In this document: positions 61,830 through 64,000 of the stretch, one piece after another | Numbering within the stretch: position 1 is the first letter of the stretch | How the letters are laid out: every line of letters starts with the position of its first letter | NCBI GenBank assembly: GCA_029953675.1 | Contig: JAMWBK010000001.1 | Coordinates: 1,711,001-1,775,000, forward strand | Length of the DNA: 64,000 bases | Direction of reading: 5' to 3' | Source of the DNA: Rhodosorus marinus | Taxonomy: Eukaryota; Rhodophyta; Stylonematophyceae; Stylonematales; Stylonemataceae | Program-made: the position numbers and the translations under genes | Notes under the pieces: model-generated | Told to the model about the DNA's origin: nothing | Databases searched by the model: none | What the model saw: the letters and a program-made list of their open reading frames with translations, nothing else

Positions 61830-63334
61830 ACATGATCATAATGCATTCCATGATAGTGAGCAGCTTCTCGTGTCAAGAAATAATCCTAATTCATAGTATG
61901 AGAGAGAGCCTCGAATAGCAAGAAGCAACAATGGTTGCTTCTTGCATTGTTCAATGGCTGGGCTCTGGAGATGATTGATTTTTGGGCCAACGTTGATTGA
62001 ATATCGGACGGGCCATCGGACCCGGTGTTTTTAAGGCCTTTCAATCGGAGGACACCCAGTACTTTTCTACTGCATTTCAATATTATATCCACGCGAGAAA
62101 ATTTATCAGACGGTCTATGACAACAACAATCGAGTTGAAAGTTAATCAATAGCAAAACCCCCCAAACAGCCCCCCCCAAAGAAAAGTTCAATCAATAAAT
62201 CAATCATTATATATCTCCAATCAATTTTCACGAAGGGGGTTTGGTCTTGTTGGTTTCTTTCTTCTGTTTTCGGAAGAATTCGGAGATCTCCCCTTCAAAA
62301 AAACGTTTGCTCCCCCGAGCGAAGCTCTAAGAATAACCCAAAAAACAACAACCACACAGATTCTTGGAGATAATAGGACCATCCGACCAATCAAATTACC
62401 TATGTACCAATAGATGAATATTATAAGATTTATGTCATTCTAAGAATCCATTCGATGGATTGCGGGGGGTGTTTTCTGGTCAACGAGGTAAAAAGGGGAA
62501 CATTTCGATAAGTTCATGTTTTTCGTTTAGTTTTGAAAGCAAAATTCCTCGGGATCGAGTTTTGCTTTTAGGGGAAAGTGGTGGGAAGTTGGGGGGAAGG
62601 GGCGGGGGGAGGAGTCGGGGCCTAAGACCCTGAGAGGGGAGGAGGGGCTCTGGGAGATTTGCGGAAAAAAACAAAAACAAATGGAGGCTAATATAAAATG
62701 CAAATCGGAAGATTAGATTTTATTTTTCTTTTAGAGTGACCTGGAGGTTGTCGTTGATTATTTTTCTATTATTTATGTTTCATATGATCGCTTAAAGTAT
62801 GATTAGAAAAATCCAACCCCCCCCCCCCCCTTACTAATAATATTTTGCGACCCTTGAAATATGCTAAACTGTACGTAGGGAGAATTCATTTTGAGGCGGT
62901 TTTCTGCTGCGGGTAAAACTAGCTAATGATATTTTTGAAAACAATATATTGGGGTTTAGAAGGGGGGTAATATGTAGGGTTGTCGAGATAGGTAGTACGG
63001 GAGGGGGGGATAATCAGTTTTGCAGATGTGGTCATGGCCGTCGAAGAAAGGGGTTAGGGGCCGGAGAAGGTCTCTTTGCTTGAAGTTGGGGGGGAAGGGG
63101 GAGGCTTATTGGAGACGCTCCAGGTTGTACCTGCAAACTCGATTCGTATATTTGGGGTTTGGTGAGGAAGAGGACGGAGAATCGGGAAATCATAGTAATT
63201 GTGTAGGATTTGTATTGTCGGGTGAGGGCGAGGAGGTTGGGTCTGTTAGTTGGTAAGGAACGCGATTGGAGAGAGGTAGGAGGTGCGGTTAGTAAGTGGT
63301 TTTTTTCGGTCTGCCTTTTTGGGTTGTGAAAGGA
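61830..63334. other. Intergenic region upstream of last gene
   Basis: No gene recognised. Contains runs of C12 (62818-62830) and many G runs from 62570 on, leading G-rich into the start at 63335. Confidence 0.45.
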
Positions 63335-63973
63335 ATGGCGTCGTTGGCAATTACTGGTGCGGCTGGAGCTTTCGCTGCGGCTGCCGTAGCTCTCAAGGGT
63401 GCGGTTGAGGTTAGGACTCATTTCAAGTGGGATAACAACGTACTCGCGCGACAGGGAGAGGGAATGCTCGCCAAACCCTCGGATGCGAGCCGTCTTCAGC
63501 AGCAGAGAGCGGGAGGTATCAAGGGTGTCGGTGCTGACGAAGATAAGGTAAGGTTTTGTGTGGGCTCTGGCACGTGAAGTCTGAGCTGGTCACGCTAGTA
63601 TGCGGCAGGGGAGCTGCGTTTGGGCGCGTGGTTGTTGACCGGATTGTTGTTTCGCGTAGGAACCAAGCTTCATGGACAAGGTACCGAAGAGAGAGGTGCT
63701 GGGAGATTTCCGCTCCGACTACAAAACCTCACAGGGCACCTCATTCACGAACAACACGTCTTCACTTGGTAAGTAGTGGAGGGATGTTCCAGTTGTAAAA
63801 CTCCGTGAATGTTGGGAATGAGTCTAATCGTGGTTTATTCCCTGTTTCTTCCCCCTCCGGTAGATGATATTCTCGCCGCCGTCCCGAAGAAGGCAAACGG
63901 TACTTCCGAGTATCAGAAGATCGCCCGGCCGAAGCCAAAGCCTACCTCAATCAGCAACCAGTTTGGCGGATAA
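63335..63973 (+). CDS. Small unrecognised protein with Ala-rich N-terminus
   Basis: Three exons (63335-63547, 63660-63768, 63864-63973) give 143 aa with exact phase closure and clean GT-AG borders, which argues strongly for a real gene. The N-terminus MASLAITGAAGAFAAAAVALKGAVEV is an alanine-rich hydrophobic stretch that could be a signal anchor or a plastid leader. The rest is polar and probably extended, with GDFRSDYKTSQGTSF in the middle and a Lys-Pro-rich end (KIARPKPKPTSISNQFGG). No family is recognised. Confidence 0.7.
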
Positions 63974-64000
63974 GTTATGCGTTCATCTGTTGCCAGTTTG

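Noticed and set aside
1-64000. tRNA, rRNA and CRISPR signals
   Set aside because: A few GGTTCGA-type strings were inspected (for example 3324, 11521, 61726) but none sits in a cloverleaf that I could fold by eye; no rRNA-like or array-like sequence was seen.

Overview
This is a nuclear window from a photosynthetic eukaryote. It carries 18 protein genes that I can support, about one per 3.5 kb, on both strands. Seventeen of them need splicing, and the models use 63 introns in all, nearly all GT-AG and mostly 65-140 nt long. Intron phases close exactly in every model except one (the YheT-type hydrolase). The content points to an alga: a plant-type D-glycerate 3-kinase, a BRUTUS-type iron-sensing ubiquitin ligase, a MAP3K-epsilon/Cdc7 kinase and a sucrose-transporter-like carrier. 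Three proteins begin with a phenylalanine-bearing plastid-type leader (AFV or GFF near the N-terminus). This leader type is known from red algae and glaucophytes, so with a moderate GC content I favour a red alga; that is inference. The exon density is higher than in the compact red algal genomes I know of.

Layout. 1-6.9 kb: a small two-finger C2H2 protein in otherwise non-coding or decayed sequence with a 44-bp tandem repeat. 6.9-13 kb: an LZTR1-like Kelch-BTB protein, tRNA m7G46 methyltransferase (minus) and a PPR-like helical-repeat protein. 13.1-16.9 kb: a nine-exon MAP3K-epsilon kinase (minus). 19.9-31.2 kb: a plus-strand run of TLDc protein, sugar transporter, glycerate kinase and Sua5. 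31.2-36.7 kb: a JMJD5-like oxygenase and an eleven-exon membrane-anchored bacterial-type metzincin (both minus). 38.1-42.4 kb: an unrecognised plastid-leader protein with a CHC2/primase-like zinc motif (plus) and a plastid-leader YheT-type hydrolase (minus). 44.3-48.7 kb: the BRUTUS-like gene (minus). 52.2-59.6 kb: an armadillo protein, mitochondrial-type ribosomal protein uL6 and a PH-domain CAMK-type kinase (plus). 60.5-61.9 kb: a decayed Ty3/gypsy 3' end with a probable LTR, next to a cluster of GTCCGATA motifs. 63.3-64 kb: a small unrecognised three-exon protein.

The genes do not form one pathway. Themes are RNA modification and translation (TrmB/METTL1, Sua5, uL6m, PPR), signalling (MAP3K-epsilon, PH-CAMK), ubiquitin ligase and iron control (BRUTUS, Kelch-BTB), plastid metabolism (glycerate kinase, hydrolase) and transport. 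The most unusual items are the metzincin, whose catalytic helix motif is divided by an intron, and the CHC2-like protein. No CRISPR array, rRNA or convincing tRNA gene was seen.
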